A stretch of 64,000 bases of DNA from NCBI RefSeq assembly GCF_900108555.1, contig NZ_FNWV01000004.1, forward strand, positions 234,103-298,102, given 5' to 3'. The stretch's first letter is position 1. The number at the start of each line of letters is the position of its first letter. The notes beneath the pieces were generated by a model. It was given only the letters and a program-made list of their open reading frames with translations, searched no databases and was not told the origin of the DNA. Below are positions 35,901 to 42,875 of the stretch, in pieces. Position numbers and translations under genes: made by a program. The stretch comes from Ruminococcus flavefaciens. Lineage in GTDB: Bacteria > Bacillota > Clostridia > Oscillospirales > Ruminococcaceae.

Positions 35901-36430
35901 AGACCTGTGAAGTAGGCAAAAGCGGTATGGTGATATGGGAGCCTCTTGAAAAATATATGTCCTATGATTACGAGTTTAATTTCAGTCCCGAACGCTTGGA
36001 TATCGAGGTACTTGTAGAGGCTATTGACGGCGACAGGCGTGTTGAGCTTGGCAAAATTTATATAGCTCAGGTGGAACGCACTAAATTTACTGCATCGCTC
36101 GATGCGAAAGCTGTAAGTCCGTATAGAGCAGTCATTGCTGACAAGACCTATGTATACGAAAAAGAAGGCGTGGGAAGCGATTTCACTATCACCTTTAATG
36201 CCGACGGTACTTACGGATACTATGAGGGCGTTCTGAGCAGCTACAAGGGTGCAGGAACATGGAAAGTAACAGATGATACTGTTATAATGACAGAGGGTAT
36301 TTCAAAAAAAGTCAATTACCTGAAAATACAGGGCAGCGACCTTGTCTACATTGCAGAAAACTCGGATAATTTCTACTATATCACCGTCAAGGACGGGGAG
36401 AAATTCTCAGTTCAGTCCGCAGCAGAATAA
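32915..36430 (+). CDS. Large secreted protein with internal type I dockerin
   Basis: 1171 residues with a signal peptide (MKRKILAFLTAAMCFASA). Residues about 255-460 hold two related modules, (L/M)TL(S/D)(E/D)VI.LSKKG near 260 and 361. About 712-780 is a dockerin with two calcium loops (GDSNCDGQVDMAD and ADMNGDGLTVND). Two further tandem modules follow (about 785-920 and 934-1052), each with IG(V/I)..EF.S..YPI.LTA and (Y/C)EVGKSG. A last domain (about 1060-1171) has ITFNADGTYGYYEG. Dockerins attach proteins to cohesins, usually in cellulosomes. No catalytic domain is recognisable. I chose ATG 32915 for the GAGGAG site and signal peptide. Confidence 0.85.
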   Translation: MKRKILAFLTAAMCFASAVPYNATAENSVKGLKGLQEAGSSLISGEQSDGVYVDYYSKLGDISATAEADTAKLIIDKNYTSDTVSSSCTVKSLGKDLTIDAGDKDIIVLLDEAVLEKTMTVKADKGSVTFFIQGSLTCGKDSKGIVWHEICDGCKVTDDKYIPVTFYGSEDSAVTLTDEAILSGSLRLPYTVLDDRSTGAFKIEYVSESDNKHYMMKPTVIGDVLLKKYINGEGVFAYCAKKADSSELNGLTISKGTKQLTLSEVIPLSKKGDKITWSDFEPYAGDWHGIGMYTHVCNYDLGGGFFLLVEGNPPEEPAVVELYKDGYENRIDIRKDDIDEFMAWASDFYHASELDTAETKMTLDDVITLSKKGNALDWSDFMIYSGQESGHGYTEWRFELEDGYTLRVMGESKGKSPEKITLYRNDQINGCEEIDIRTDDVKAFLESKQYYFNEIGSMTKNELKALFAKKGLTEDKGYGVWTKEEVAAALKDNTFTVILKPDARYVTKDGTEVLNEASSAAELLKYDDYNTVQANYLDFATKLPRDEISLLFSHAEIRTEKNEKGEYVYRRYFHYNFVSMYSDEETQIKKITTALNYLQLDPYLDGFNLNTNTAYGGTTDSGNDTGETNENTNLRTFTVQYIYDTYVIVSVDGSRFFRDLMFLYKKDIDSDIDPVLGMKLTFGYTETLDTYPGQFGGVHDVKVVSEDAGLIKGDSNCDGQVDMADVVFIMQALANPDRYGEKAEEYQGITALGKLNADMNGDGLTVNDALAIQKKLLGITENEAPVIKLSTVIPQKGSEYVELKPYEPMASSYSPVLSSLDGIGVWFEFKSEKYPITLTADKGTFKTFTYKSGGIGTVNEVGSTYEVGKSGSVSWVPDDISIPIGYEAKIKVTGDDSGKSVDLGTLVVSKNPNSSESAVFVTLQKPNTSASSQPFPKLSDIVTIDNDYLKNKAYQGIGISLEFDSKDYPIALTAAEGGFVVENTDSSTGKYKILGKTCEVGKSGMVIWEPLEKYMSYDYEFNFSPERLDIEVLVEAIDGDRRVELGKIYIAQVERTKFTASLDAKAVSPYRAVIADKTYVYEKEGVGSDFTITFNADGTYGYYEGVLSSYKGAGTWKVTDDTVIMTEGISKKVNYLKIQGSDLVYIAENSDNFYYITVKDGEKFSVQSAAE

Positions 36431-36443
36431 ACCGAATATACAA

Positions 36444-36473
36444 AAAGAAGCTCCGCATTTGCGGAGCTTCTTT
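36444..36473 (+). terminator. Terminator after the dockerin gene
   Basis: 13-bp perfect stem (36444-36456 with 36461-36473), loop ATTT. The 3' side is T-rich. Confidence 0.85.
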
Positions 36474-36496
36474 GGTTTACATATAATGTAAAGTAA

Positions 36497-36524
36497 CGGG
36501 AGCCCGTGGGCGGGCTCCCCTACA
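36497..36524. repeat. REP-like hairpin
   Basis: CGGGAGCCC...GGGCTCCCCTACA; arms GGGAGCCC/GGGCTCCC. Followed by GGCTAAAGGCTAACGGCTAAGG stutter words (36564-36585). Confidence 0.7.
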
Positions 36525-36588
36525 CATGGTATCTTGTTATTTGCACCGTAAGGCACGGGCGGCTAAAGGCTAACGGCTAAGGGCTAAA

Positions 36589-37524
36589 TCACCTGCGGAA
36601 GCCTGTAGGTCTTGGAGGGAGTCCCCATTTATTTGCGCCCACGCTCGGTCTGCACCAGAATATGATAAGCACGATGCATATAGGAAATGCTATCAGATAG
36701 CCAAGTCCGATAAGCGCGTTGCCAGCTTCAATATTGCCGCCTAAGCCTGCAACAAGCCCTGCTATGGTTGAATAAACCATAAGCAGCGTTGCCAGTATAG
36801 AACCTACTACCCACCAGCCTGATTTCCCTGCATCATGCAGTCTCCTTACTTCAATGGCAAGATTAGGCACAAACAGTGCCGCATCAACAGCATAAGTTAA
36901 AATATTTGAAGCAGTCCTACTCATAAAAATACTCATAAAGACTACTCCAAGCCACACAAGGAAGGTAAACAGGAAAGCATACCAGAATTCACTTCGGGTC
37001 GAGCGTCCTTTGAAGTTTAAGTAGTTCTTGAAAAACAGCGATACCGCTTCACCGAATTCAACATACTTCGGACTTTCGTCAGTAGTATTGAAGTACATGG
37101 GATCATAGCCGAAAGGCGGCTGACCGTACATATTAGGCTGTCCATATGGGTTTGGCTGTCCGTACGGATTAGGCTGACCATTATAACCCTGATAGCCGTT
37201 CGGCTGACCGTACGGGTTAGGCTGTCCGTTATAGCCCTGATAACCGTTTGGCTGACCGTACGGGTTAGGCTGTCCGTTATAGCCCTGATAACCGTTTGGC
37301 TGTCCGTACGGGTTAGGCTGTCCGTTATAGCCCTGAGAGCCGTTTCCTGCCTGCGGAGCGTTATTAGCGCCTGTTGACTGAGCATTTGCTCCCTGATTTG
37401 CAGGCGGCGGCACAGGAACAGAAGATATATCGTTCATTCCCGTATTGTTTTCGAGGCTCGCGCCGCAGTTCTCGCAGTACTTGTCCCCGGGTTTATTCTC
37501 GTAATTACAGTATTTACATCTCAT
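36589..37524 (-). CDS. Zinc-ribbon, Gln/Asn/Pro/Tyr-repeat, DUF805 membrane protein
   Basis: 311 residues in three parts. (1) A zinc ribbon with C3, C6, C17 and C20. (2) A low-complexity region with a 16-residue tandem repeat [16 protein letters not shown] (three full copies at residues 65-112, then a partial one). (3) A C-terminal DUF805-type membrane domain (about 160-300) with [16 protein letters not shown] and [13 protein letters not shown], four hydrophobic segments and a final [10 protein letters not shown]. The function of DUF805 is unknown. The Tyr/Gln/Asn repeat has the composition of phase-separating or prion-like linkers (inference). Confidence 0.85.
   Translation of the reverse strand: MRCKYCNYENKPGDKYCENCGASLENNTGMNDISSVPVPPPANQGANAQSTGANNAPQAGNGSQGYNGQPNPYGQPNGYQGYNGQPNPYGQPNGYQGYNGQPNPYGQPNGYQGYNGQPNPYGQPNPYGQPNMYGQPPFGYDPMYFNTTDESPKYVEFGEAVSLFFKNYLNFKGRSTRSEFWYAFLFTFLVWLGVVFMSIFMSRTASNILTYAVDAALFVPNLAIEVRRLHDAGKSGWWVVGSILATLLMVYSTIAGLVAGLGGNIEAGNALIGLGYLIAFPICIVLIIFWCRPSVGANKWGLPPRPTGFRR
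37126..37332. repeat. 48-bp tandem repeat inside the DUF805 gene
   Basis: Encodes the 16-residue unit [16 protein letters not shown] about four times. The copies are nearly identical at DNA level, which suggests recent expansion and possible length variation between strains. Confidence 0.85.
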
Positions 37525-37554
37525 AGCGATACCCCCTTGATATATGATGATTTT

Positions 37555-37583
37555 ATTCTATCAAAAATTGCCTTTTTTGTCAA
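37555..37583 (-). promoter_or_regulatory. Promoter of the DUF805 gene
   Basis: Minus strand -35 TTGACA (37578-37583), 17-base spacer, -10 TAGAAT (37555-37560). Confidence 0.72.
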
Positions 37584-37601
37584 TATCCCCGCGTATAAAA
37601 C

Positions 37602-37626
37602 AAAAAAGCTCCCGAATGGGGAGCTT
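37602..37626 (-). terminator. Terminator of the ylxM-ffh-rpsP-khpA operon
   Basis: Minus-strand stem AGCTCCC/GGGAGCT (37619-37625 with 37607-37613), then T's from the A-run at 37602-37607. Confidence 0.85.
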
Positions 37627-37633
37627 ATCATAC

Positions 37634-37867
37634 TTATTCGATCGTAACAGAGACCTTCTGGTCCTTTTTAGCTGCGCCAGCGCGCATTATTGTACGGAGT
37701 GCCTTTGCGATCCTGCCCTGCTTACCGATAACTCTGCCCATATCATCAGGAGCAACGTTAAGGTGGAATACGATAACGCCCTCTTCATCAGGAGCATCTT
37801 CGGTAATATTGATAGCGGACTTGTCTTCTACGAGGCCTGCTGCGATAGCATAAAGTAAATCTTTCAT
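37634..37867 (-). CDS. khpA: KH-domain RNA-binding protein KhpA (YlqC)
   Basis: 77 residues, essentially one KH domain with the GKQGR loop (VIGKQGRIAKALR). In Firmicutes it pairs with KhpB and binds RNA in cell-growth control. I chose ATG 37867 because GGAGG precedes it; a longer in-frame start includes the site itself. It sits just after rpsP, its usual place. Confidence 0.9.
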   Translation of the reverse strand: MKDLLYAIAAGLVEDKSAINITEDAPDEEGVIVFHLNVAPDDMGRVIGKQGRIAKALRTIMRAGAAKKDQKVSVTIE

Positions 37868-37939
37868 AGTAAAACCTCCGTTCAAGCTCTGGGACAGAGG
37901 CAGAGACCTTACGCCTCTCCTCTTCCATTAAGCTTTAGA

Positions 37940-38182
37940 TCAAAGAACGCCCTCTTTCTTGAGGAGTTCCTTTACTGTATCAGTAGGCTGAGCACCATTA
38001 GCGATCCAGCTCTTAGCCTTATCAGCGTCGATATTAACAACTGATGGCTCCTTTGTAGGATCATAGAAACCGATCTCTTCGATGAAACGACCGTCTCTTG
38101 GGTATCTTGAATCAGCAACTACTACACGATAGAAAGGAGCCTTCTTAGCACCCATTCTTCTGAGTCTGATCTTTACTGCCAT
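37940..38182 (-). CDS. rpsP: 30S ribosomal protein S16
   Basis: 80 residues, start [26 protein letters not shown], the S16 signature, and [23 protein letters not shown]. Structural protein of the small ribosomal subunit. Lies between ffh and khpA, a common Firmicutes order; AGGTG site upstream. Confidence 0.97.
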   Translation of the reverse strand: MAVKIRLRRMGAKKAPFYRVVVADSRYPRDGRFIEEIGFYDPTKEPSVVNIDADKAKSWIANGAQPTDTVKELLKKEGVL

Positions 38183-38246
38183 TTGAATTCACCTCCGTAT
38201 GATTGATAATGATATATTCAAGCGGCGGGAGACCGCATTGAAAGCT

Positions 38247-39629
38247 TTAGAAAGGCAGATTTCCGCCGCCCTTGCCTGTATACTTGTCGAAGTTCATGCC
38301 TGCAAGGTTCTTTCTTGCCTTACGCAGTGACATCTTGCCGTTTTTGCCTGTAAACTGCTTCATAATGGACTGCATCTGGTCAAACTGCTTGAGAAGTCTG
38401 TTTACGTCCTCGACCTTTGTACCCGAGCCCTTTGCGATACGCTTTTTGCGTGACGGGTTTATGATAGAAGGCTTAGCTCTTTCAGCCTTGGTCATTGAGG
38501 TTATCATAGCCTCGATCCTGCCAAGCTGGCTCTCGTCGATATCGGCTTCCTTGATCTTGTCGCCGACGCCCGGGAGCATACCCAGTATAGACTTCATTGA
38601 GCCCATACGCTTGATAGACTTCATCTGGTCGAGAAGATCGTCCATATCGAACTTGTTCTCCTTGAACTTCTTGGTGAGCTTTTCAGCGTCCTTCTGGGAC
38701 ATAACGTTCTCAGCCTTTTCGATAAGGGTAAGAACATCGCCCATGCCCAGTATTCTCGAAGCCATACGCTCAGGGTGGAACTGCTCGAAATCGTCAAGCT
38801 TTTCGCCCATACCAACGAACTTGATCGGCTTACCTGTTACAGAGAGTACAGACAGTGCCGCACCGCCTCTTGTATCAGAGTCAAGCTTTGACATGAGAAC
38901 ACCTGTGATACCAACAGCATCATCGAAAGCCTTGGCAACGTTTACAGCGTCCTGACCTGTCATAGCGTCAACTACCAGCATGATCTCATCGGGCTGAGTT
39001 TCGCTCTTGATATTTACAAGCTCTTCCATGAGAGCTTCATCTATATGGAGACGACCTGCTGTATCTATGATAAGGATATCGTGACCGTAGTCCTTAGCAT
39101 AGGCAAGTGCCTTCTTAGCGATAACAACGGGATCAGTCTGTCCCATTTCAAATACCTTGACATCAGCCTTTGCGCCGACTACCTGTAACTGATTGATAGC
39201 GGCAGGACGGTAGATATCGCAGGCAGCCAGAAGCGGACGGTGTCCCTCTTTCTTTAAAAGCTTAGCCAGCTTGGCGGCGTGGGTAGTTTTACCCGAACCC
39301 TGAAGTCCGCACATCATGATGACCGTAGGCGGCTTTGATGCCATATTTATACGTGAATTGCTGTTGCCCATAAGGGATACCAGCTCTTCGTTAACTATCT
39401 TTATTACCTGCTGTGCAGGAGTAAGGCTTGACAGCACTTCTTCTCCGACAGCACGTTCTGTAACGCTCTTTACAAAGTCCTTAACGACCTTGTAGCTGAC
39501 ATCAGCTTCGAGAAGTGCAAGACGCACCTCACGCATAGCCTCTTTAACATCAGACTCGCTGAGCTTTCCTCTTGATTTGAGCTTTTTAAAGACGGTATTC
39601 AGTTTTTCTGAAAGTCCCTCGAATGCCAT
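38247..39629 (-). CDS. ffh: Signal recognition particle protein Ffh
   Basis: 460 residues. N domain, GTPase G domain with GLQGSGKTTHAAKLA, DTAGRLH and TKLDSDTRGG-like (SKLDSDTRGG) motifs, and a methionine-rich M domain with GSGTKVEDVNRLLKQF that binds signal peptides and 4.5S RNA. Targets membrane proteins to FtsY/SecYEG. No SRP RNA gene was recognised in this window. Preceded by ylxM. Confidence 0.97.
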   Translation of the reverse strand: MAFEGLSEKLNTVFKKLKSRGKLSESDVKEAMREVRLALLEADVSYKVVKDFVKSVTERAVGEEVLSSLTPAQQVIKIVNEELVSLMGNSNSRINMASKPPTVIMMCGLQGSGKTTHAAKLAKLLKKEGHRPLLAACDIYRPAAINQLQVVGAKADVKVFEMGQTDPVVIAKKALAYAKDYGHDILIIDTAGRLHIDEALMEELVNIKSETQPDEIMLVVDAMTGQDAVNVAKAFDDAVGITGVLMSKLDSDTRGGAALSVLSVTGKPIKFVGMGEKLDDFEQFHPERMASRILGMGDVLTLIEKAENVMSQKDAEKLTKKFKENKFDMDDLLDQMKSIKRMGSMKSILGMLPGVGDKIKEADIDESQLGRIEAMITSMTKAERAKPSIINPSRKKRIAKGSGTKVEDVNRLLKQFDQMQSIMKQFTGKNGKMSLRKARKNLAGMNFDKYTGKGGGNLPF

Positions 39630-39656
39630 GTCGAGCCTCCTTCTGTCTTAGTATAT

Positions 39657-39992
39657 TTATAACAGCTCCGTTACCTTTGCGGTCTCGGAGAGTATGGTAT
39701 TTCTTGCATCTTCGTCTGTGATATGCTCTGCGGCGGACTGTATGCGTCCGAAGCATTCACGCATTTTGCCGAGCCTTTCGGCAAAACCAAGCTTTTCCTC
39801 ATAGTTGAGGAGTATATCCTCGGTGCGTTTTATGATACTGCGCACAGCCTGTCTCGTAATATCAAGGGGCTGACCTATCTCCGCAAGGGAAAGGTCCTCG
39901 CAGTAATAAAGCTCCATGATACTGCGCTGGTGCTCTGTGAGCAGGTCGCCGTAACAGTCAAGAAGCATTACAAATTTAAGTTCCTTAGCCAT
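39657..39992 (-). CDS. ylxM: YlxM-like DNA-binding/SRP-associated protein
   Basis: 111 residues, sigma70 region 4-like helix-turn-helix: LTEHQRSIMELYYCEDLSLAEIG followed by ITRQAVRSIIKRTED and YEEKLGF, the typical YlxM pattern. It precedes ffh, as in most Firmicutes, and may modulate SRP assembly. First gene of the operon with a consensus promoter at 40037-40065. Confidence 0.9.
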   Translation of the reverse strand: MAKELKFVMLLDCYGDLLTEHQRSIMELYYCEDLSLAEIGQPLDITRQAVRSIIKRTEDILLNYEEKLGFAERLGKMRECFGRIQSAAEHITDEDARNTILSETAKVTELL

Positions 39993-40036
39993 TTTTGCCG
40001 CACCTCTCTTAGGTGTAATACAAAATCACTTTACAC

Positions 40037-40065
40037 ATTATACTACATATCACATACTTTGTCAA
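40037..40065 (-). promoter_or_regulatory. Consensus promoter of ylxM-ffh-rpsP-khpA
   Basis: Minus strand -35 TTGACA (40060-40065), 17-base spacer, -10 TATAAT (40037-40042). Confidence 0.88.
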
Positions 40066-40083
40066 GGGGTAAATGAAATAATT

Positions 40084-40725
40084 TTATTGCTGTGTCTGCT
40101 GAGTAAGGTCGGAATAGGTAATGCTTACGAAATCCACTATGCCCTGCTCGTCAAAGGATACCGCGATATTATGACCGCGGGCAATGCCGTGAGCGTCCTC
40201 GCCGAGGGTGATACCGTAGTGGTATATATGGGTATACGGCTTTTCTACCATGTCCTCAGACTCAGGCTGACCTACAAGGTACTCGACATCGGCTATAGTT
40301 GATATCTGTGGAGTTATGCCGTATATATCGCAGTCGCTGGTCTTTATGGCGATACTGTACATAACGCTGTCCTTCTCCCTGCCCGTATAGCAGTTTTCGA
40401 GAGATACCGTGCCCATTTCCACACCATTATAATATAGTGTAGCATAGCCGCTTCCCTCTTTGAGTCCGTAGTCCTTCCTGTCGTAGTATTTGAACTCCCA
40501 GTCCTTGCCAAGCTTGACTATAGGCAGGGGCAGGTCAAAATGCTGTCCCTTAATGTTTATCATACTTCTTACGGCATCAACGTCGAATGTTCCCGCAGGA
40601 GCGGTATGAGGCTCGACAGTTGGTGCTACCTCGAAAGGGATATCGGGCTTGTTTTCGTCCTCAAGACAGCTTGTCAGAGAAAAAAGCATCGCGCCTGCAA
40701 GAAGCAGTAACGGTAATCTCTTCAT
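40084..40725 (-). CDS. Lipoprotein of unknown function
   Basis: 213 residues. Signal with lipobox SLTSC (Cys near residue 20), short linker, then a single unrecognised domain containing NIKGQHFDLPLPIVKLGKDW and DVEYLVGQPESED. It is encoded one base after psd, on the same strand, so probably the last gene of the activase-dehydratase-psd transcript. No function can be read. Confidence 0.72.
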   Translation of the reverse strand: MKRLPLLLLAGAMLFSLTSCLEDENKPDIPFEVAPTVEPHTAPAGTFDVDAVRSMINIKGQHFDLPLPIVKLGKDWEFKYYDRKDYGLKEGSGYATLYYNGVEMGTVSLENCYTGREKDSVMYSIAIKTSDCDIYGITPQISTIADVEYLVGQPESEDMVEKPYTHIYHYGITLGEDAHGIARGHNIAVSFDEQGIVDFVSITYSDLTQQTQQ

Positions 40726-40726
40726 G

Positions 40727-41590
40727 TCATTCTCCTGCCTTTCCTATTTTTTCTCCAAGCTTTACCACAGTCTCTATACCCTCGGCGGAATTGCACAGTA
40801 TATCATGGTCAACGCTGATACTGTCCCTGCCGAAGAGCATTACTATAGTAGAGCCGCCGAACTCAAATCTGCCCTTTTCCTCGCCTCTGACGAAGCTTGC
40901 TTCTCCGTGGTTGTTGACTATGCGTCCCACCATCATAGCTCCCACCTCTATCTGCACAACATCGCCGAAATTCTCGGTATGGAGCACTGTGTACTCGCGG
41001 CAGTTGCGCTTGTAGATGTTGTAGCGTTCGAGAGCTATGGGGTTTACGGTGTGAAGCTCGCCTGCGATAAAGGTATTATCGGTCTTTGTGCCATTGTCGA
41101 TATAGCAGTAGCGGTGGTAATCGTCCACTTCGAGACGGAATATAAGGCAGTATCCGCCGCAGAAACGCTTTGCGAGGAAGTCGTTCTGCAAAAGGTCGCT
41201 TACTCTGTAGCGCGAACCCTTTATGCGGAATATGCTGTTCTTCGATATCTTATGCGCCGTAAGCTTTGAGTCGCAGGGGCTTATAAGATGCTTGGGAATA
41301 TAGTCCACAGGACGCTTATCGGGCTTTACAAGACGGGTGAAGAAGTCGTTATACGAGCGGAAATCACACATCACATACTGTGAGGTATCAATGCCGCTTC
41401 TTTTGATGAATGGCTTTATGAGAAGCTTTGAAGCTCTTGAGTCCATGAACGCTCCTGCCGCTTTGGATACGCAGGGAGCGGTGAGAGTTTTCAGCGCAAC
41501 TCGTCCAAGTGAGCAGCCGTAAAGCTTTTTCAGCAGCTTGTTCTGTTTTTCATTGGTGACGATAATATCGCCGTTTCGTGTTTTTATCAT
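40727..41590 (-). CDS. psd: Phosphatidylserine decarboxylase
   Basis: 287 residues. Makes phosphatidylethanolamine. Pro-enzyme with the self-cleavage site GGST (S247 becomes the pyruvoyl group), SPCDSKL (D107) and DDYHRY (H159) as candidate relay residues. Membrane-associated by family knowledge. It follows the dehydratase-like gene by 21 bases; phosphatidylserine synthase is not present here. Confidence 0.93.
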   Translation of the reverse strand: MIKTRNGDIIVTNEKQNKLLKKLYGCSLGRVALKTLTAPCVSKAAGAFMDSRASKLLIKPFIKRSGIDTSQYVMCDFRSYNDFFTRLVKPDKRPVDYIPKHLISPCDSKLTAHKISKNSIFRIKGSRYRVSDLLQNDFLAKRFCGGYCLIFRLEVDDYHRYCYIDNGTKTDNTFIAGELHTVNPIALERYNIYKRNCREYTVLHTENFGDVVQIEVGAMMVGRIVNNHGEASFVRGEEKGRFEFGGSTIVMLFGRDSISVDHDILCNSAEGIETVVKLGEKIGKAGE

Positions 41591-41611
41591 GTTACAGCTC
41601 CTTGCTCAGTC

Positions 41612-42841
41612 TCAAAGGCGGGCATTTGCAAGCATGAGTTTTATTCTGTTTTCCTGATTTACTCTTGTAGCTCCCGGATCATAGTCTATGGCTACGATAT
41701 TTGCATTTGGGTTGTCCTCCTTGATAGCTCTTGACATACCCTTTGCAACGATATGGTTTGGCAGACAGCCGAAGGGCTGAGTGCAGATGATATTCTCAAC
41801 GCCCGACTTTGCAAGTGCAGCCATTTCCGCAGGAATGAGCCAGCCCTCGCCCATGACTACGCCCTGATTTATGTACTTGTCGGCAAGCCTTCTCAGGTGC
41901 TCGAAATCGTGGAGAGGCTCAAAGCTGCCCTGCTCCTTCATAACGTTTATGAGCTCCTTCTGCTTTGCGTAGATGAGCTTATAGCCTATCTTATTGAAAA
42001 CCGAGCTCTTTGTGGGGTGGTCGTATATCTTTGCATTGTTGAAGTTTGCAACAGCGCAGTACATGACGAATTCCAGAAGTGACGGAACTACAGGCTCGCA
42101 GCCCTCGGATATGAGGAAGTCCTCAAGGTGGTTGTTGGCAAGGGGCGAATATTTTACGTATATCTCGCCGACTATGCCAACTCTTATCTTTTTCTCGCCG
42201 CTGAGCTGTATTGATGCGAAATCATCGAGTATATCCCTGTATATCTTCTTTGTTTTCAGGAACATCTTACTGCCCTTGCGGAAGATATTGCAGAGTCTCC
42301 TGTGCCATTTATCCAGCATCTTCTTGGACTCGCCCTTGTTTATCTCATAGGCTCTGCACTTGTTATAGCAGGTCATGAGCAGGTCGCCGTAAAGGACTGC
42401 ATAAAGCATCTGCATGAACATAGGCGCGGTTATCCTGAATGCGCTGTCCTTTTCAAGTCCGCTGAAATTAAGTGATACAACGGGTATCTGAGGATAGTTC
42501 TTTGCAACTGCCTTTCTCAGCAGGTGGATATAGTTCGATGCACGGCAGCCGCCGCCTGTCTGAGTGATGAGGAGAGCTGTCTTGTCGGGATCGTACCTGC
42601 CGCTTTTCAGCGCGTCCATGAACTGTCCTATAACGAGGAGAGCAGGATAGCAGGCGTCATTGTGGACGTTTTTCAGTCCCTCATCGACAACTGAACGGGA
42701 GTCGTTCCTCAGCAGCTCCAGCTTATAGCCCTTTGCTTCAAAGATAGCAATGAGCATCTTGAAGTGTATGGGCAGCATATCGGGAACGAGGATAGTGTGA
42801 GTTTTTATCATATCCTCGGTAAATCTTGCATATTCAGGCAT
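41612..42841 (-). CDS. 2-hydroxyacyl-CoA dehydratase-type protein (COG3581-like)
   Basis: 409 residues. Cysteine-bearing motifs include HNDACYPALLV near residue 62, QTGGGCRASNY near 98, and CTQPFGCLPNHI near 355. These resemble the iron-sulfur subunits of 2-hydroxyacyl-CoA dehydratases, and more closely the group that follows activases in clostridia. The start ATG 42841 is preceded by GGAGG; the in-frame ATG four codons upstream overlaps that site. In many clostridia this part is fused to the activase; here it is a separate gene 34 bases downstream. Substrate unknown. Confidence 0.75.
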   Translation of the reverse strand: MPEYARFTEDMIKTHTILVPDMLPIHFKMLIAIFEAKGYKLELLRNDSRSVVDEGLKNVHNDACYPALLVIGQFMDALKSGRYDPDKTALLITQTGGGCRASNYIHLLRKAVAKNYPQIPVVSLNFSGLEKDSAFRITAPMFMQMLYAVLYGDLLMTCYNKCRAYEINKGESKKMLDKWHRRLCNIFRKGSKMFLKTKKIYRDILDDFASIQLSGEKKIRVGIVGEIYVKYSPLANNHLEDFLISEGCEPVVPSLLEFVMYCAVANFNNAKIYDHPTKSSVFNKIGYKLIYAKQKELINVMKEQGSFEPLHDFEHLRRLADKYINQGVVMGEGWLIPAEMAALAKSGVENIICTQPFGCLPNHIVAKGMSRAIKEDNPNANIVAIDYDPGATRVNQENRIKLMLANARL

Positions 42842-42875
42842 AAAAACCTCCATATATCATCTTCATAGCCTAAGC

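Noticed and set aside
37126..37332. Tandem 48-bp repeat as a CRISPR or minisatellite outside genes
   Set aside because: It is in frame within the DUF805 gene and encodes a regular 16-residue unit.
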